From assembly GCA_014281115.1 (NCBI GenBank), contig JACONQ010000012.1, forward strand, positions 2,046,001 to 2,110,000: DNA of 64,000 nt. The letters run 5' to 3'. The stretch's first letter is position 1, and each line of letters begins with the position of its first letter. The notes beneath the pieces are model-generated. The model ran no database searches. It saw only the letters and a list, made by a program, of their open reading frames with translations, and was not told the origin of the DNA. Positions 61,969 through 64,000 of the stretch are shown piece by piece. The DNA comes from Laburnicola sp. R22_1. Lineage: Eukaryota; Ascomycota; Dothideomycetes; Pleosporales; Didymosphaeriaceae. The position numbers and the translations under genes are program-made.

Positions 61969-63531
61969 TCATGCCTGATACACCAAGCTCACAACGAACA
62001 GCGTAATAACCACGACACCCAATACCATCGCAAAGATCCCAACTCCTATCTTTCTCCTGGCGCTCAGTCGACCAGTGACAAATTGTTCGCTCAAATCCCG
62101 CTTGACCAGCGGAATAGAAAACATAAACCCTATGCCAGCAAGCCAATACCCGATTGGGATGATAATCGCCAAACAAAGTTGCGTAGCCTTCCGATAGCTC
62201 TCACTACTCGTCTCCTCATTCATAAGTGCAAGCCCTATGATCTGTGGGCCGGAAGAGTAAATGAGTACCTGAACGCTTCCCCAGATCGCCAGTCCAAAAG
62301 TCTTATAGCGAGGTGGTAGGAGCAGAGCGACGAGTGCGAAGAGGCAGCCGAGCCATAGCTCCGCGGTCAAGTACGCGAGACTCATCACCCCGTACAGTAT
62401 CTTGATGCCGCGGTCTTGGTTTCCGTGGGCGATGTCGCGAGAAAAGATCATGAGAAGCACGAACAGACTGCTTATCATTCCTCCGATGCCGGTTAGGTAG
62501 ACGGGCGTGAGCTTGGTACGCGTCCAGAGGGCGGATGTTAAAATGCCTCCGCTCAGAACTGTGACAGATCCGACGACTCCGACAATGATCCCATAGCGGG
62601 AATAGATCTCAGTGTGAGAGGGATATGTCTCCCCGAGATAGCTGGGCATATAGTAGCCGAAGACATTCCCCGAGAGCTGCCGAAATGCGGCTGACAGGAC
62701 GAGTAGCCAGAAGGAGTTCATGCGCAGGATATAGGAAAAGGTAGCCGTGAGATCGGACTTTGCAGCGCGTAGCTTTGAGGAGCCTGATGGATGTGGTATG
62801 TCGCTGAAAGCCTCAGTGTCGAGATCGCCGTGTTGTCGTGCATTCATCTGTACCAGACTCGCCCTTCTTTCTGGTTCCCTCAGAACAAGCCTCAGTAGCA
62901 CAGCAACGACACATCCCGTGATTCCAATCGCTCGTAGAGCTATTCGCCAACTCGTGCCTGTCTCTGTAAACGCACTGGCAATCTGCCCACTGATCGCTTC
63001 ACCGATGTACACGCCAACATAAAGCACGCTCTCTCCTATGAAAACGTTTCTCCATCCCACCAAGTCACTAATCAGGCTGATAGATAGCGCCTCCACACTG
63101 GCCTGCCCAATTCCCATCCCCAGGCGCGCGCAAAACAATTGAGCGAAATTATTGGCAAGAGACTGGAAAATCACACATAAGCTCCACCATGCTGCCGTAA
63201 TACAGAGCACCCAGACACGTGCGGACGTATAGTCTGACAAGAAAGCGATTGGCAGGGCTAAGATAGCGTATACGATGCCAGTTGCGTACCCGGAAAGGAG
63301 GCCATATTGGGTTGAGTTCAGTGAGAGATCGGCGAGCACCGAAGTCTGAAAGTATGACAGGATAAACTTATCATACTGGGCGAGGAAATAGTTGACAAAT
63401 AGGATAATGATGCAGAAGTACGCATAAAGAATGTGGAGTACTTGCAGTTTCGGGGACCCAGTGTGAGTGTGCTCGGTTGGCGGTGCCTCGTCTTGGCCCG
63501 GGCGCTTTGTGTCGCCCTCATAGGATTGCAT
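61969..63531 (-). CDS. Major facilitator superfamily transporter
   Basis: The 520-residue single-exon protein starts at ATG 63531 (MQSYEGDTKRPGQDE). The frame is open upstream but offers no earlier ATG. After a ~45-residue hydrophilic N terminus come about 12 membrane segments, beginning LHILYAYFCIIILFVNYFL. The MFS signature between TM2 and TM3 is LPIAFLSDYTSARVW, and TM4-TM5 carry ARLGMGIGQASVEALSISLI. A charged central loop follows LREPERRASL. The C-terminal half includes SGGILTSALWTR and WLGCLFALVALLLPPRYKTF. The layout recalls Spinster-like or anion transporters of fungi; the substrate cannot be told. It lies 270 bp from the transposon block and is intact. Before insertion its neighbour was the P450 now decayed at 21-22.6 kb. 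Confidence 0.85.
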   Translation of the reverse strand: MQSYEGDTKRPGQDEAPPTEHTHTGSPKLQVLHILYAYFCIIILFVNYFLAQYDKFILSYFQTSVLADLSLNSTQYGLLSGYATGIVYAILALPIAFLSDYTSARVWVLCITAAWWSLCVIFQSLANNFAQLFCARLGMGIGQASVEALSISLISDLVGWRNVFIGESVLYVGVYIGEAISGQIASAFTETGTSWRIALRAIGITGCVVAVLLRLVLREPERRASLVQMNARQHGDLDTEAFSDIPHPSGSSKLRAAKSDLTATFSYILRMNSFWLLVLSAAFRQLSGNVFGYYMPSYLGETYPSHTEIYSRYGIIVGVVGSVTVLSGGILTSALWTRTKLTPVYLTGIGGMISSLFVLLMIFSRDIAHGNQDRGIKILYGVMSLAYLTAELWLGCLFALVALLLPPRYKTFGLAIWGSVQVLIYSSGPQIIGLALMNEETSSESYRKATQLCLAIIIPIGYWLAGIGFMFSIPLVKRDLSEQFVTGRLSARRKIGVGIFAMVLGVVVITLFVVSLVYQA

Positions 63532-63742
63532 CGTATCGTCCTGAAGCGTTGTGGTAGGAAGGTCCAAACCGCACAAAGGTTTGCAGATGCAGTGCAGACG
63601 TTGAATTCTCGCTTTTCATGACACTCCAAGAGTTGCCAAGAGGTGGCGCCGAGTGGTCACCCCACCACCAAGGACCCGGTGCAGCAGGAGTTCTCGAATC
63701 TTCCAATGGACTATCCTTTCATCGCCAAACTCAAACTGCACA

Positions 63743-64000
63743 ATGTTTAAGCCAGAGCCACAACTGCCACAAGGCACTTCGTCGACACTTCGCGGCCTCT
63801 CCGAAACCTTCTCTTTCCACAGCTCGCCAGAGTCGTTCATCACATCCCGCATTATCTCTTTCCAAAAAGAGCGTCCCGAGCTCATAGACTCACGACCTGT
63901 GGTAAGAGCAAAAGTGCTTAATCGCAATGTTGCCGTGGTATCTTCATATGCCCAAATCCAGCAAGTTTTGGCCGAGGATGCCGCAGGCTACGAGGCATGC
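63743..64000 (+). CDS. 5' end of an unidentified gene (runs off the window)
   Basis: From ATG 63743 an open frame runs to the window end (MFKPEPQLPQGTSSTLRGLS; later RPVVRAKVLNRNVAVVSSYA and QIQQVLAEDAAGYEA). The VVRAKVLNRNVAVVSS segment resembles the N-terminal beta region of some fungal cytochrome P450s, but without the rest I cannot call it. It is divergently oriented from the MFS gene, separated by about 210 bp. The frame is also open upstream of the ATG, so an earlier start is possible. Confidence 0.45.
   Translation, partial: MFKPEPQLPQGTSSTLRGLSETFSFHSSPESFITSRIISFQKERPELIDSRPVVRAKVLNRNVAVVSSYAQIQQVLAEDAAGYEAC

Overview
This window is from a filamentous ascomycete (Pezizomycotina, probably a Pleosporales-type Dothideomycete). 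The evidence is a Woronin-body HEX1 gene, short introns of about 44-70 nt with CTAAC-like branch sites, and a sharply two-speed composition: gene-rich DNA of ordinary GC on both sides of a roughly 39-kb AT-rich block of retrotransposons and DNA transposons decayed in the manner of repeat-induced point mutation (RIP). The taxon is inferred; the gene families are read directly.

Left arm (1-22.7 kb): HEX1 (5'-partial, +), inositol-pentakisphosphate 2-kinase IPK1 (-), the SAGA subunit SPT8 (-, four exons), a ZNFX1/Hrr1-type helicase with NF-X1 zinc fingers (+, seven exons), the histone H3K79 methyltransferase DOT1 (-), a broken NAD(P)-dependent reductase with two in-frame TAG codons (-), a RING-finger protein (-), a coiled-coil hypothetical protein (-), a foldback/MITE element, and a cytochrome P450 pseudogene (+). 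For SPT8 and the helicase the proposed splice sites give totals divisible by three, which supports the models.

Transposon block (22,744-61,700): the sequence can be unpacked as nested insertions, most of them bounded by target-site duplications (TSDs). Outermost is a non-coding element 'A1' with a 14-bp duplication. It contains a Fot1/Pogo DNA transposon, a second A copy (A2, carrying a (AAT)n array of about 325 bp) and a RIP-degraded Gypsy element 'B'. B contains another Gypsy ('D', itself hit by a SINE-like insertion), a 1.1-kb element 'G', and a third A copy (A3). A3 contains a Tc1/mariner (M1), which contains a second Tc1/mariner (M2) and a chromodomain Gypsy ('E'). E contains a Copia element with apparently identical LTRs. 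Depth is six (A1 > B > A3 > M1 > E > Copia), and mutation load falls from the outside inwards.

Gypsy E carries a spliced, Cys-rich accessory gene in antisense between its chromodomain and 3' LTR. Elements A (three copies), G and the SINE-like insert all show 14-bp duplications, suggesting one shared LINE-type integration machinery.

Right arm (61.7-64 kb): an intact MFS transporter (-) and the 5' end of an unidentified gene (+). The P450 pseudogene and the MFS gene were adjacent before the block inserted.
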